Positions 1-8,652 of a DNA stretch of 64,000 bases are shown here, piece by piece (within the stretch, counting starts at the first letter, position 1; every line of letters begins with the position of its first letter). A program made the translations under genes and the position numbers. Origin of the DNA: Reinekea marinisedimentorum (lineage in GTDB: Bacteria > Pseudomonadota > Gammaproteobacteria > Pseudomonadales > Natronospirillaceae); assembly GCF_004341165.1 (NCBI RefSeq), contig NZ_SLZR01000009.1, forward strand, positions 140,539-204,538. Direction: 5' to 3'. The notes beneath the pieces were generated by a model. The model made no database searches. It was given only the letters and a program-made list of their open reading frames with translations, and was not told the origin of the DNA.

Positions 1-58
1 GTTCCTAAAACACATAGACCAATCAAGACTAGCCATATCCAACGAATGGAGAGTCTAA

Positions 59-244
59 ATGAATCAATTAGTCACAATCAAAAAGTATTCGGAGCTTTCT
101 GGGTACTCAGAAGAGGCTATACGCCAAAAGATTAAAAAGGGCGTGTGGCAGTTAAGTAAGCATGTTTTTAAAGGCCCTGATGGCCGGTTGATGATTAAGG
201 TTAAGGAGGTTGAAGCATGGATTACCAGCTCCCCCGCGGCATAA
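59..244 (+). CDS. Excisionase-like small DNA-binding protein
   Basis: This 61-residue protein resembles excisionase (Xis) proteins that bind next to an attachment site and steer a tyrosine integrase towards excision. What is visible is a short winged-helix/MerR-like fold: a helix-turn-helix stretch (YSELSGYSEEAIRQKIKKG, residues 10-28), then a basic strand and a C-terminal VKEVEAWI helix typical of the family. Its 3' end overlaps the integrase start by 28 bases in another frame, so the two are probably translated together. A GGAG-like ribosome binding site lies just upstream. The call rests on size, fold pattern and position; a general HTH regulator of the element is the alternative. Confidence 0.75.
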   Translation: MNQLVTIKKYSELSGYSEEAIRQKIKKGVWQLSKHVFKGPDGRLMIKVKEVEAWITSSPAA

Positions 245-1302
245 GCCAGCGTAACGGTATTTTGTATCTGAGTTTCTCAGTTCAAGGTGAGCGTTATAGA
301 GAGTCATTAGGGCTTCCAGCAACAAAGCCGAATATCAAACATGCTGAACTGAGACTTCAATCAATTAAATACGAGATTTCTGTTGGGACTTTCGATTATT
401 TGAAGCATTTCCCTAATAGCCGTAAGGCTGAAAAGTTTCGCCGGAATTCAGGTTGTTCATTGTTGGTTGCCGACTTGCTGAACGATTGGCTTAAAAGAGC
501 TAAAGACCATTGTGCATATAGCACTTTGAAAGGTTACGCCTCAGTTATAAACTTTCATTTGATACCAAGGTTCGGTGCGTTAACCATAGATGAGTTAACT
601 TCTTTAATGGTGTCTGATTGGCTTTCAGATCTCAAAGTAAGTGGTAAGCGTAAAAGAAATATTCTGATACCTCTGAGACAGGCACTCTCAGAAGCAATGC
701 ATGATGGGCTAATAGACCGAAATCCGCTGCTCACAATTAAGTCGCCGAAACATAAAACTCGCGAACCTAAGCCTTTTAATAAGCAGGAAGTAAGGGCTTT
801 ACTGAGTGCGATGGAAGGTGTTGGACGAAATTTTTATTGGTTTGCATTTGAAACAGGTTTAAGAACATCAGAGTTGATTGGTTTACGGTGGGAAGACGTA
901 TTTATAGAGTCTAAGTATATTTATGTTTCTAGAGCCTGTGTGTCGGGTAGAATCAAGGAGACAAAGACAAGTTCTGGCACGCGAAATGTTCCGCTTTCCG
1001 AATCTGCACTGGAGTGTCTCGCTGATCAGAAAGAGCACGCAACTAATGAAGATGGATTTGTTTTCTTTGACCCGAAATCAAATAAGCGGTGGAAGACTGA
1101 TCAGTTTCCAAGGAAAAGGATCTGGAAGCCTGCTGTTGAAAAGGCTGGTGTTGAATATAGGAACCCATATCAGACAAGGCATACATACGCCTCAAAATTG
1201 TTGTCGAAAGGGGAAAACCCTCTTAAAGTAGCTCACTATATGGGGCATTCTGATTGGGGAATGATTCGAAAAGTTTATGGAAGATGGATTGTTGATAGAT
1301 GA
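217..1302 (+). CDS. int: Tyrosine-type site-specific integrase
   Basis: A 361-residue phage/island integrase that catalyses recombination between the element's attP and a chromosomal attB. Residues 5-65 form an arm-type DNA-binding region of the DUF3596 kind, residues 83-165 a SAM-like core-binding domain, and 185-355 the catalytic domain. Catalytic residues are visible: R216 (ETGLRTSEL), a lysine near 248-250, R321 in PYQTRHTYAS, H344 in YMGHSDW and nucleophile Y354. The usual first histidine of box II is replaced by tyrosine (YQTR), as in many related integrases. GGAGG sits about nine bases before the ATG. The gene is AT-rich compared with the chromosome further right. Its stop overlaps the next start as ATGA. 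The tmRNA 3' end at 2241-2264 is the likely recombination site. Confidence 0.93.
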   Translation: MDYQLPRGISQRNGILYLSFSVQGERYRESLGLPATKPNIKHAELRLQSIKYEISVGTFDYLKHFPNSRKAEKFRRNSGCSLLVADLLNDWLKRAKDHCAYSTLKGYASVINFHLIPRFGALTIDELTSLMVSDWLSDLKVSGKRKRNILIPLRQALSEAMHDGLIDRNPLLTIKSPKHKTREPKPFNKQEVRALLSAMEGVGRNFYWFAFETGLRTSELIGLRWEDVFIESKYIYVSRACVSGRIKETKTSSGTRNVPLSESALECLADQKEHATNEDGFVFFDPKSNKRWKTDQFPRKRIWKPAVEKAGVEYRNPYQTRHTYASKLLSKGENPLKVAHYMGHSDWGMIRKVYGRWIVDR

Positions 1303-2192
1303 TTATTAGTTCATTGCAAGGTCTACAGAATCATAGATCAGATGAAGGATTGGTTTTTCATTACACCTCACTAGATTCGTTTATAAAAATTTTGGATTCA
1401 AATGAAATTCGAATGTCCCACCTCGGATATTTAAACGACTCAAGAGAGATCTCTCAAGGTCTAAGTATATTTCAAAGAGAAATAAGCAATTGTTTGGAGA
1501 ATGAAGAACTGAGGATAACTAAACTGATGGAAGAGCTACTCGGATATTTTATTTCTGATCATAAGCCTGACATCTATGCCGCATCATTTTCTAGGCGAGG
1601 AGATTTACTAAGTCAGTGGCGCGGTTATGCTCCAAACGGTGGTCTATCATTTGGGATCGAGCTTGATAGATTAAAATCTATAGATGATGATAGGTTTTAT
1701 CATGTTGAAGAGTGTATATATGATGATGTTAAAAGCCATCTAAAATCGAAAATCAAAGCAAGAGAGTTAGTTCAAGTTATTTTAGATAAGGCTACTTACC
1801 TAAAGACTGGGCAGATTCCAGATCATTCTGAAGGTGTTGAAATTAGTAATAACAAGATGGCTCGTTTAAGAGAGCTTGATAGTGAAATAGCTAAAAACAT
1901 TTTTAAACTCTATGCATTATCTGCATCTATTAAAGACAATAGTTTTAGTGAAGAGCAGGAAGTTAGGATAATCTCTCATTTACTTGGAGAGAGAGAGGTT
2001 TGCTTTAGAGCTACTGACAAATTACTAATACCTTATACTTCATTTGGTATTGAAGACATAGAGATAAAGAAAATTTATGTTAGCCCAGGAATTGATTTCG
2101 AACTCAATTATAACTCTATAGTTAAATACTTTATGATTAATGGAAGACCTGTACCTGATATCTGCCCATCATCTTCAAGTTATAGGGGTTAA
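1299..2192 (+). CDS. DUF2971 family protein, integrase-coupled cargo
   Basis: A 297-residue protein with the DUF2971 pattern: an N-terminal LVFHYTSLDSFIKIL stretch, a SHLGYLNDSREI segment near residues 40-50, and a central YAASFSRRGDLLSQWRGYAPNGG block around residues 95-115. The biochemical role of DUF2971 is not established; members are frequent in mobile elements and defence islands. Here the start codon overlaps the integrase stop (ATGA), so expression is translationally coupled to integration functions, and the gene is the last one before the attachment site. It is AT-rich like the integrase. A defence or host-interaction cargo role is inference from position only. Confidence 0.75.
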   Translation: MIISSLQGLQNHRSDEGLVFHYTSLDSFIKILDSNEIRMSHLGYLNDSREISQGLSIFQREISNCLENEELRITKLMEELLGYFISDHKPDIYAASFSRRGDLLSQWRGYAPNGGLSFGIELDRLKSIDDDRFYHVEECIYDDVKSHLKSKIKARELVQVILDKATYLKTGQIPDHSEGVEISNNKMARLRELDSEIAKNIFKLYALSASIKDNSFSEEQEVRIISHLLGEREVCFRATDKLLIPYTSFGIEDIEIKKIYVSPGIDFELNYNSIVKYFMINGRPVPDICPSSSSYRG

Positions 2193-2240
2193 TAAGGGTA
2201 TGTGTTTTATAACTAATTGAAAGGTAAGGAAAAATGCAAG

Positions 2241-2264
2241 GTTCGATTCCCCCCGCCTCCACCA
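2241..2264 (+). other. Attachment site: duplicated 3' end of tmRNA (ssrA)
   Basis: The sequence starts GTTCGATTCC and ends GCCTCCACCA: a T-loop, the 3' half of the T-stem, the acceptor 3' strand and an encoded CCA, matching the end of a proteobacterial tmRNA. No tmRNA body precedes it, because the bases upstream belong to the integrative element. This is the direct repeat left when an integrase recombines at the 3' end of ssrA; the intact gene is expected at the other end of the element, left of position 1. A tRNA 3' end is a less likely alternative. Confidence 0.75.
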
Positions 2265-2272
2265 ATAAATAA

Positions 2273-2300
2273 CCCCAGGCAGAAATGCCTGGGGTTTTTT
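2273..2300 (+). terminator. Rho-independent terminator (originally of ssrA)
   Basis: A perfect 9-bp stem CCCCAGGCA / TGCCTGGGG with a GAAA loop is followed by six T. It lies nine bases after the tmRNA 3' end, as expected for the native ssrA terminator left on the chromosomal side of the insertion. Confidence 0.85.
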
Positions 2301-2470
2301 ATTGGGCGAACGAAAGGGATCGTTCGCTTTTAACCCGTTCGGGTTCGACTGCACGTATGGAACGTGCAGCGCTAACCTCGCCTGCGAGGTTACCCGCAGG
2401 GGCCGGGCTATGGATGGCCCGGAGCATTCCCCCGCCGTGTATAGCCGCAGGTCTTAAGCCAAAAGTGTAC
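2295..2470. repeat. Structured repeat, copy 1 (before parDE)
   Basis: About 170 bases of nested short inverted repeats (for example CGAACGAAAGGGATCGTTCG, ACCCGTTCGGGT, GCACGTATGGAACGTGC, AACCTCGCCTGCGAGGTT and CGGGCTATGGATGGCCCG). The second half recurs at 3365-3495 with only scattered changes, and the first part recurs at 3508-3590. The remaining bases up to the parD promoter are not explained. A 133-codon minus-strand reading frame (2299-2700) runs through them and its N-terminal half looks protein-like (CAIYSLW, GWRMVDSIYENRG), so this could be a broken gene cut by the repeat, but support is weak. Confidence 0.6.
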
Positions 2471-2671
2471 CCCCCCCAATAACCTCTATTCTCATAAATC
2501 GAATCGACCATGCGCCAGCCCTTGCCAGCTTGAGTGCCTATAAATTCTACGCAAGCCATAAACTGGGCGCTGATTGAATTAAAAGGATCGCGATTACCCT
2601 TCTTTACTGACCAGAGAGAATAGATGGCACAGCGTTTAAAGGGCGGAGACTCAGGTGCAGAAATACAAACA

Positions 2672-2700
2672 TTGACAATCTTTGTATCCGTACCTAGCAT
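2672..2700 (+). promoter_or_regulatory. Predicted sigma70 promoter of parDE
   Basis: A perfect -35 TTGACA (2672-2677) is followed after 17 bases by TAGCAT (2695-2700), a four-of-six match to the -10. The parD start is 33 bases downstream. Confidence 0.55.
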
Positions 2701-2733
2701 GATCTGTATAAATGTCTACTCTTGGAGGCCACC

Positions 2734-2991
2734 ATGCATGTTTCCCTGACTGCCGAGCTAGAGTCTCGAGTTAAAGCCAAAGTTGAAAGTGGCCTGTACA
2801 ACAATGCCAGCGAAGTGATCCGCGAAGCACTGCGCTTTATGGATACACACGAAGATTGGATCCACGAAGTGAAATTGGCTCACCTGCGCGAACAACTGAA
2901 AGTGGGTACTGATCAGTTAGATAAAGGCGAAGGTATTTCCATCGAATCAAAATCTGCCCTGGATTCGCTGTTCGACGACATTAAAGCTTAA
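2734..2991 (+). CDS. parD: ParD-family antitoxin
   Basis: An 85-residue type II antitoxin of the ParD/CopG group. The N-terminus (MHVSLTAELESRVKAKVESG, residues 1-20) gives the ribbon strand and first helix, and residues 23-35 (NASEVIREALRFM) are the diagnostic ParD helix. The C-terminal half is the flexible toxin-binding tail. The ATG at 2734 was chosen because GGAGG lies six bases upstream; a TTG at 2722 sits inside that site. It normally neutralises the downstream ParE toxin and represses its own promoter. The parE gene begins five bases after the stop. Structured repeats flank the pair on both sides. Confidence 0.92.
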   Translation: MHVSLTAELESRVKAKVESGLYNNASEVIREALRFMDTHEDWIHEVKLAHLREQLKVGTDQLDKGEGISIESKSALDSLFDDIKA

Positions 2992-2996
2992 GCCTC

Positions 2997-3296
2997 ATGC
3001 CTGCACATCAACTTGTTATAGCGCCGGCCGCCAAAGCCGACTTGAAAGACATATACCAGTATGGGCTTCGGCAACGGGGGCAAGTCCAATCCGACAGTTA
3101 CCTGGAAAACCTAAAAGACCATTTTTGGTCCCTTACTGAACAACCACTTATGGGCCCTGAGCGCCCCGAGCTGCTGCCCAGCGCCAGAAGCCTACCCATC
3201 GAAAGCCATACGCTGTTTTACAGAGTTACTGCAGATGCGGTAGAAATTATCCGTGTACTACATGGCCGCCAAGACCCGCAGCGACACTTAAAATAG
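2997..3296 (+). CDS. parE: ParE/RelE-family toxin
   Basis: A 99-residue toxin of the ParE/RelE superfamily. The pattern is typical: an N-terminal strand (HQLVIAPAAKADLKDIYQYG, residues 4-23), a long helix, and C-terminal strands (SHTLFYRVTADAVEIIRVLHGRQD) that carry the conserved arginine and R-x-L-H-x-x-Q/R-D motif. ParE members poison DNA gyrase, while RelE relatives cut mRNA; ParD as partner favours the first. It follows parD by five bases and is the second gene of the operon. The frame is complete and no key residue is obviously missing. Confidence 0.9.
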   Translation: MPAHQLVIAPAAKADLKDIYQYGLRQRGQVQSDSYLENLKDHFWSLTEQPLMGPERPELLPSARSLPIESHTLFYRVTADAVEIIRVLHGRQDPQRHLK

Positions 3297-3299
3297 CTC

Positions 3300-3700
3300 A
3301 AGAGGCTTTTCTTCTTGGCACCGACTGAGCAACCCTCGGACAATTTTTCATATTGATAATTGCCACCCGTTCGGGTTAGCACTGCACGTACGGAAAGTGC
3401 AGTGCTAACCTCGCTTGCGAGGTTACCCGCAGGGGGCGGGCCATGGATGGCCCGGAGCATTCCCCCCGCCGTGTATAGCTAAAGACCCCCTAGCCAAAAG
3501 GAGATGGGCTTTTTTATTGGTCAGCGAAACGCAGGAAACGTTTGCTTTCAACCTGTTCGGGCTCGGTGGCGCGTAGTGAGCGATCGGCCCCAATCAAGCA
3601 TGTGCCGGTTGCCTAGCAGCGCTAGCGCTACCTTCACTCCACCTTTTAATGTCGCAGCGGTGCCGCAGAAAAGAAAACGGCTTTTTGTATTGCTCGAGTG
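3300..3700. repeat. Structured repeat, copies 2 and 3 (after parDE)
   Basis: There is no gene between parE and the NERD gene. Bases 3365-3495 repeat the second half of copy 1 (ACCCGTTCGGGTTAGCACTG, then GCACGTACGGAAAGTGC and GGATGGCCCGGAGCATTCCC). Bases 3508-3590 repeat the first part (TTTTTTATTGG, CGAAACGCAGGAAACGTTTG, AACCTGTTCGGGCTCG) and then diverge. Copies 1 and 2 bracket parDE as direct repeats. The rest, to 3833, is unexplained intergenic DNA. Confidence 0.6.
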
Positions 3701-3833
3701 TTAGAGGTCACATAGCCCGAAACTTGACTGTTTTTCGCTCACTTTTCAGGTAATACCCCAAGTCGTATACTGTTGCAGACGAGTAATACTCGGCCATTTT
3801 TAGCTAGGCCGCAGCAATGCTGTTGGGGTTAAA

Positions 3834-4853
3834 GTGAAAAATCATAAATCGAGACTGTGCATGATCGTAAAAGATAAAAAGGATATCGAAGCGTCAAACC
3901 AATTTGAAGCTGCCGGAAATAGGCAAGAAAAGTCTATCGCATTTTATTTGCGCAGAGCTTTTAAAATGCACGAGGAAGTATTCGTATTTCACGATCTTAA
4001 TATCACCTATGGCGGCGAGTTTGCCCAGATCGACCACCTAATTCTTTATAGGTATGGGTTTATCATTATTGAATCCAAAAGCATTTCAGGTGAGGTTAAG
4101 GTTAATGCAGAAGGCGAGTGGAGCAGAAGCTACCAAGGCAAGTGGAAAGGAATTTCATCTCCTCTCAAGCAAGTAGAGCTTCAAGCAGATCTTCTCAAAA
4201 AATTATTAGATGCAAACGCAAAAAATATATTGGGAAAAATTCTGTTTAACACGCTTCAGTGTCGATTTGGTGGGCGCCGCTGGGATTTTCTATGTGCGAT
4301 TTCAAGTAGTTCAATAATTAGCCGAGAAAATGCACCTAAAGACATAGCAGACAAAATGGTTAAGTCTGAGTTCGTTTCGGAAAAAGTTATCGAAATTATG
4401 AACTTGCCGAAGAACATTATCGAGAAAGCTAAGAGCGTAATGGATGAGCGCGCAGCCTTTCCGGCGGGTGAGTTGAGCAATATCTGTAAGTTTCTCTTGG
4501 CGGTTGACAAAAAAACATTAGAACTCAAAGCTGTAAAAGAACAAAACAACCAATCTATTCGAGAAGTGGCGCAAGTTGTGGACGTGCCGCTACAGCCAGA
4601 GCCAGTGGGTAGCGCAACTAGTCCTACTGCCAGTATTCGTTGTAAACAATGCGTTACCAAATCTCAGCTAGAGGGTAAGTGGGGTAAGTATGGCTACTAT
4701 GTCCACTGTGAACAGTGTGGAACCAATACATCCATGAAAACTCATTGCTCATCTTGTGAATCTGGCAATGTTCGCATCAGGAAGTCGGGTGCAGAGTTCT
4801 TTGCCCGTTGTGAGGATTGTGGCGTAGAAGTACTGGTGCACAGAAATGTGTAG
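3834..4853 (+). CDS. NERD-domain nuclease with C-terminal zinc fingers
   Basis: A 339-residue protein. Residues 25-125 form a nuclease-related (NERD) domain: AQIDHLIL (D67) and GFIIIESKS (E80, K82) give the D-ExK signature of the restriction-endonuclease fold. The C-terminal 70 residues carry topoisomerase-type zinc ribbons with at least four CxxC pairs (CKQC, CEQC, CSSC, CEDC), which probably bind DNA. NERD-zinc finger proteins are common in accessory regions. The frame opens with GTG at 3834; an ATG at 3861 is an equally plausible start, since neither has a strong ribosome binding site. It precedes the HNH nuclease gene on the same strand by 68 bases. Defence function is inferred from context. 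Confidence 0.82.
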   Translation: MKNHKSRLCMIVKDKKDIEASNQFEAAGNRQEKSIAFYLRRAFKMHEEVFVFHDLNITYGGEFAQIDHLILYRYGFIIIESKSISGEVKVNAEGEWSRSYQGKWKGISSPLKQVELQADLLKKLLDANAKNILGKILFNTLQCRFGGRRWDFLCAISSSSIISRENAPKDIADKMVKSEFVSEKVIEIMNLPKNIIEKAKSVMDERAAFPAGELSNICKFLLAVDKKTLELKAVKEQNNQSIREVAQVVDVPLQPEPVGSATSPTASIRCKQCVTKSQLEGKWGKYGYYVHCEQCGTNTSMKTHCSSCESGNVRIRKSGAEFFARCEDCGVEVLVHRNV

Positions 4854-4921
4854 TCAGGAATCTATGTGTTATTTATTTTCGAATTTGACTTCTGAGTGCT
4901 ATTTAGGAATGGGCTGAATCT

Positions 4922-5764
4922 ATGTCCGAGATTAAACAAAGATTCACCGATTATCTGACGGTACGAAATAAGCCAGGAAGTAAAAAGGCTGCTTCATATA
5001 TCAAGGCCTTGGAATGGCAAGAAGATATGATTAAGTCTTCGCCACAAGGCTTTAATGAGTTTAAATCAATCTGGCAATTGCATGACTTGGATCGTTTAGC
5101 TGAGCTGTATCAGTTTGTAATACAGGAGTCAAAAAGTTGCTCAACACCTTGGGATATTGATGGCATTCCTCGAAGCTATTTGAGAAATGGTTTTTGCTCG
5201 GCTGCGCTGGCCAAGTTTCATCAGTTTTTGATGGAATATTTAGTTGAACTTAACGCATTAAAACATTTAGATTTGAAAGGAGCGCGAGACCTAAAAATTA
5301 AAGCTAAGCCAGACTATAAGGTTTTGTCTGAAAATTTGGATGGCCTACATTTAGCTGAAGGGTTGGAAAATAAAGCACAAGTAAAGGTGCGGGTTAACCA
5401 AAGTGCTTTCCGAACCATGGTATTGAACAACTTTAATCAAGCATGCTGTATAACAGGGCTACGTATTCCTCAGTTGAATAGGGCAAGCCATATAGTTGGT
5501 TGGGCGGAACGGGCAGAGTCACGTTTAGACCCCAGAAATGGTCTGTGTTTATCGGCTACTTACGATGCTGCATTTGATCGGCATCTGATAGGGTTAGATG
5601 ATGATTATCGTCTGATTTTGTCGAAAGACTTAAAAGACTATAGGGACGACAATTCGTTTAAAGAATGTTTTCTTTCAATTGAGGGTAAGCGTATTCAGCT
5701 TCCAACGCAATATATGCCGAGACTGGATTACATTGAGCATCATAGAGGTAAGGGGAGCTTTTAA
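4922..5764 (+). CDS. HNH endonuclease family protein
   Basis: A 280-residue protein whose C-terminal half (about residues 165-240) is an HNH nuclease domain of the restriction-associated type: ACCITGLRI with the cysteine pair region, ASHIVGWAE carrying the first histidine, and LDPRNGLCLSATYDAAFDRHLI carrying the asparagine and last histidine. The N-terminal 150 residues are helical, without a family I can name, and probably recognise DNA or a partner. It ends nine bases from the end of the convergent helicase gene. Its company (NERD nuclease, helicase-nuclease, methyltransferase) suggests a role in restricting foreign DNA, which is inference. Confidence 0.85.
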   Translation: MSEIKQRFTDYLTVRNKPGSKKAASYIKALEWQEDMIKSSPQGFNEFKSIWQLHDLDRLAELYQFVIQESKSCSTPWDIDGIPRSYLRNGFCSAALAKFHQFLMEYLVELNALKHLDLKGARDLKIKAKPDYKVLSENLDGLHLAEGLENKAQVKVRVNQSAFRTMVLNNFNQACCITGLRIPQLNRASHIVGWAERAESRLDPRNGLCLSATYDAAFDRHLIGLDDDYRLILSKDLKDYRDDNSFKECFLSIEGKRIQLPTQYMPRLDYIEHHRGKGSF

Positions 5765-5772
5765 CTAAAAGC

Positions 5773-8652
5773 TCACCCTACAACCCCAACCAACCGTGCA
5801 AAAGTCGCCATCCCCTCATTTGCAATCAAATCCCCATACTCGGGGTTATTGGCAACAAGCCGATAGCTGCCATCAGAGTTCTTCTTTACAACCCGTAAAA
5901 GATATTGGTTGTCTCCACCCTCATCCTGGCGCTCAATCGCCATAGTCAGATTTGAAATGGAGCCTGCATTATTGCTGGTGATGCGTTCCAGTAGCAGTAG
6001 GTCACCATCCTGGATCGGATTTTTACCGCCATTCATTGAGTTGCCGCTGGCGCGTGCCAGAAACAGCCGGCTGTTGTCTTTACGATTATAGTCAGTGGGG
6101 ATCTCCATGAGTTCTGCCTCATCGGCAGTACCGTTTTTAAAATGCCCGCACGCAATTTTCAGGTTTGGGAAGTAAGGCAGCTGAACAACATTGCTTTCTG
6201 GCTGCTTTGCTTCGACCTGAGGTTTGTCTTTCTCTTTTTTGCGTGAAATTCTGTCGCTGTACAGTGCGAGCAGAAGTTCAACCAGTTCCTGCATCATTCT
6301 TTCAAGCACATTAATGTGCGCAGCATCGATGTTGATGTTTGCTTTGAAAACACCATGTTCGACGGTAAACCATGCTTGCGAATGATTTTGGTCTTTCTTG
6401 CTCAGGAAATTGATCGGGTTACTCAACCAGTATTTATGCCAGCGGCTGTCGGTGCTGCTGCAGTTTTGCAGATCAGCCCTTATATCCGGTAGTAGCTCCG
6501 GGTGGCGGTCAAAAATTTCGCGGCTGCGCTGTGCCAGGGCTTCTGTTGTTGGTGGCGTACGCAGCCCATCCAGCTCAAGAAAGGCTTCGAGCAGAATCGG
6601 TTTAAAGCTCTTTGCCATTGAAGTAGTTTCAATGCCCTGCAGCAAAAAGTTCCGATAGACAGGGTTTCGGGTTATTTTCTGAATTTTTGCGTCATCTTCC
6701 TGGTTAGCGACCAGTTCAAACCAGCTGCCTTGTTGCTCTCGCATTTTGGTGAGCTTGAAACCATCGTAGAAAAATTCACTCGCGCTTGGCCGGCGGCCAA
6801 GGTATTCGCTTAAGCTTTGGTAGGCTTGTATTGCGGTTTTGCCCATTCGAACTAAGTCGGCCCAGAAGTCGATCAGCTCTGGTGCAATATTTACGAAGCA
6901 GCCGTCGGTTAATTCTGGTGTCTTTTTAAGTTTGTTAATTTCTGTCGCACTTGGGTGGTTTTTGCCAAGCAGCGCCATTGCCCGGTTTAAATAGCTTTTG
7001 TGGTTGCCAATAAAATCCAGAACGACCAGATGCGTTTTATCGGTTTCTGGCGACTGACGCAGGCCGCGTCCCAGTTGTTGCAGGAATAAAATTTTCGATT
7101 CTGTTGGGCGTAAAATCAGTACTGTGTCTATAGCAGGTAAGTCTGTACCTTCATTGAACAGATCGACAGAGAACAGAACGGAGAGCTTGCCTCTATTGAG
7201 TTGTTCCAGCGCTTCATTGCGATGAAGCGTTGAACCTGAATATACCGCAGCAGACGGAATTCCTTCCTTATTAAACCAGCTGGCCATAAAGTCTGCGTGC
7301 CGTTTGCTTATGCAAAAAGCGAGTGTTCTTTGCTGGTGGTGCTTATGCCAGTGCTCGGTAATATGAGTGGCGCGTTTGTTGGTGGCAAAAGCATTGGTGG
7401 CTTCGTTAGGGTCAAAGCGCCCATTGCGCCATGGCAGTGCCTGGTAATCGACCGTTTCATCATTGATGCCGTAATAGTGAAAGGGCACCAGGATTTTGTC
7501 TTCAATACCATTAATAAGGGTGCGTTCAAAAACCCGGTTGTTATCACACAGCTGAATAATGTCAGCCTGGTCTGTGCGTTCCGGGGTGGCGGTTAAGCCG
7601 AGCAGGAATTTTGGTTTGAAGTGATTCAGTAGCTGGCGGTAAGTATTGGCGGTGGCGTGGTGAAATTCATCAACAATTATGTAATCGAAGTGTTCCGCAG
7701 AGAACTGTTCCAGATGGCTTTGCTGGCCGATGGTTTGAACCGAGGCAAACAGAAAATCACTTTCCTGCTGTTTCTGTTTGCCATTGTAGAACCCAGTGGT
7801 TTGCTCCGGCATCAACTGTGTGAAGGTTCTTGCCGCCTGAGTCAGAATTTCTTCACGGTGCGCAACGAATAGCACGGTTTTAGCGCCTAGCTGCTGAACA
7901 TCAAAGGCTGAAAGCCAGGTTTTCCCCATGCCGGTTGCCAGTACCACAAGGCCGCGTTTAAAGCCTTTGTCTCGTGAGCCTTGCAGGGCAGTGAGTGCCT
8001 CTAATTGTGCGTTATTGGGTACGGCTTTTGGTTCGTCAATGGCCCCTACTTGCTGTAGTGCTGGTTTAACCTCACTTCGGCGCTCTATATAATTGCTAAT
8101 CCAATGATCAGTCAGTTCAACGGTTTGAGAGTGGTTAAATACAGCATCAAACTGATTAAGAATATTTTTAAACTCAGGTTCTTTGGTGTTTTGGTCGTAG
8201 CGCAGGCACCATTCAATTGCACTGGTTAGTGCCGCTTCACTGATGTTATTTGAACCCACGAAGGCACAGCCGTTGTACTCTGTGTCATCCTCATTCCTGA
8301 CAAATATATAAGACTTCATGTGGAAGCTTTGGCGGCCCTTGCATACAAACATTTTTACCTGAGCACCACTTTGCTGTAATAGCTGTAGATCGCGCAGAGC
8401 AGTGGGGTCGGTGATGCACATATAGTCGGAACTGACCAGTTTAATGCTGGCATTACGCTGAAGGGCGTCTGATAACGCCTCAAAGAGCAGGCGAATACCA
8501 GATTTCTGAATGAACGAAACGCTAATGAAAATTTCGTTCGCTCTGTTGATGGCATGCACCAGCTTTTCCAGCAGTTGATCTTCACCGCCGGTTGTTAATT
8601 TTGATCCGTAGCTGAGTGGGTTACTTTTTTGGTTCATACGTTTATTGCTCAA
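5773..8652 (-). CDS. PLD nuclease-SF2 helicase-S24 peptidase fusion protein
   Basis: A 959-residue multidomain protein. Residues 25-180 are a phospholipase D-type nuclease domain with HMK (H111, K113) and GSNN (133-136). Residues 210-550 are an SF2 helicase/translocase: Walker A ATGMGKT (239-245), DEFH box (329-332), TAT (354-356) and a final QQLGRGLRQ arginine-finger motif (526-534). Residues 550-810 match the accessory region often found in DUF3427-type helicases. Residues 825-959 are a LexA/UmuD-type S24 peptidase: ASGNSMNGG with nucleophile S872, QDGDLLLLER, and general base K923 in LLRVVKKN. The start is a TTG (8652) with AGGA upstream, overlapping the methyltransferase by 11 bases; an ATG at 8637 is possible. 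Linked methylation, cleavage and a self-cleavable damage sensor suggest a regulated defence effector (inference). Confidence 0.88.
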   Translation of the reverse strand: MSNKRMNQKSNPLSYGSKLTTGGEDQLLEKLVHAINRANEIFISVSFIQKSGIRLLFEALSDALQRNASIKLVSSDYMCITDPTALRDLQLLQQSGAQVKMFVCKGRQSFHMKSYIFVRNEDDTEYNGCAFVGSNNISEAALTSAIEWCLRYDQNTKEPEFKNILNQFDAVFNHSQTVELTDHWISNYIERRSEVKPALQQVGAIDEPKAVPNNAQLEALTALQGSRDKGFKRGLVVLATGMGKTWLSAFDVQQLGAKTVLFVAHREEILTQAARTFTQLMPEQTTGFYNGKQKQQESDFLFASVQTIGQQSHLEQFSAEHFDYIIVDEFHHATANTYRQLLNHFKPKFLLGLTATPERTDQADIIQLCDNNRVFERTLINGIEDKILVPFHYYGINDETVDYQALPWRNGRFDPNEATNAFATNKRATHITEHWHKHHQQRTLAFCISKRHADFMASWFNKEGIPSAAVYSGSTLHRNEALEQLNRGKLSVLFSVDLFNEGTDLPAIDTVLILRPTESKILFLQQLGRGLRQSPETDKTHLVVLDFIGNHKSYLNRAMALLGKNHPSATEINKLKKTPELTDGCFVNIAPELIDFWADLVRMGKTAIQAYQSLSEYLGRRPSASEFFYDGFKLTKMREQQGSWFELVANQEDDAKIQKITRNPVYRNFLLQGIETTSMAKSFKPILLEAFLELDGLRTPPTTEALAQRSREIFDRHPELLPDIRADLQNCSSTDSRWHKYWLSNPINFLSKKDQNHSQAWFTVEHGVFKANINIDAAHINVLERMMQELVELLLALYSDRISRKKEKDKPQVEAKQPESNVVQLPYFPNLKIACGHFKNGTADEAELMEIPTDYNRKDNSRLFLARASGNSMNGGKNPIQDGDLLLLERITSNNAGSISNLTMAIERQDEGGDNQYLLRVVKKNSDGSYRLVANNPEYGDLIANEGMATFARLVGVVG

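Noticed and set aside
2299..2700. 133-codon minus-strand gene
   Set aside because: Its second half is translated repeat sequence that reappears at 3218-3460; at best the first half is a gene remnant.
2295..3700. Integron attC sites around parDE
   Set aside because: Palindromic and flanking a toxin-antitoxin pair, but no R-box pairs (GTTRRRY/RYYYAAC) at the expected places could be found.
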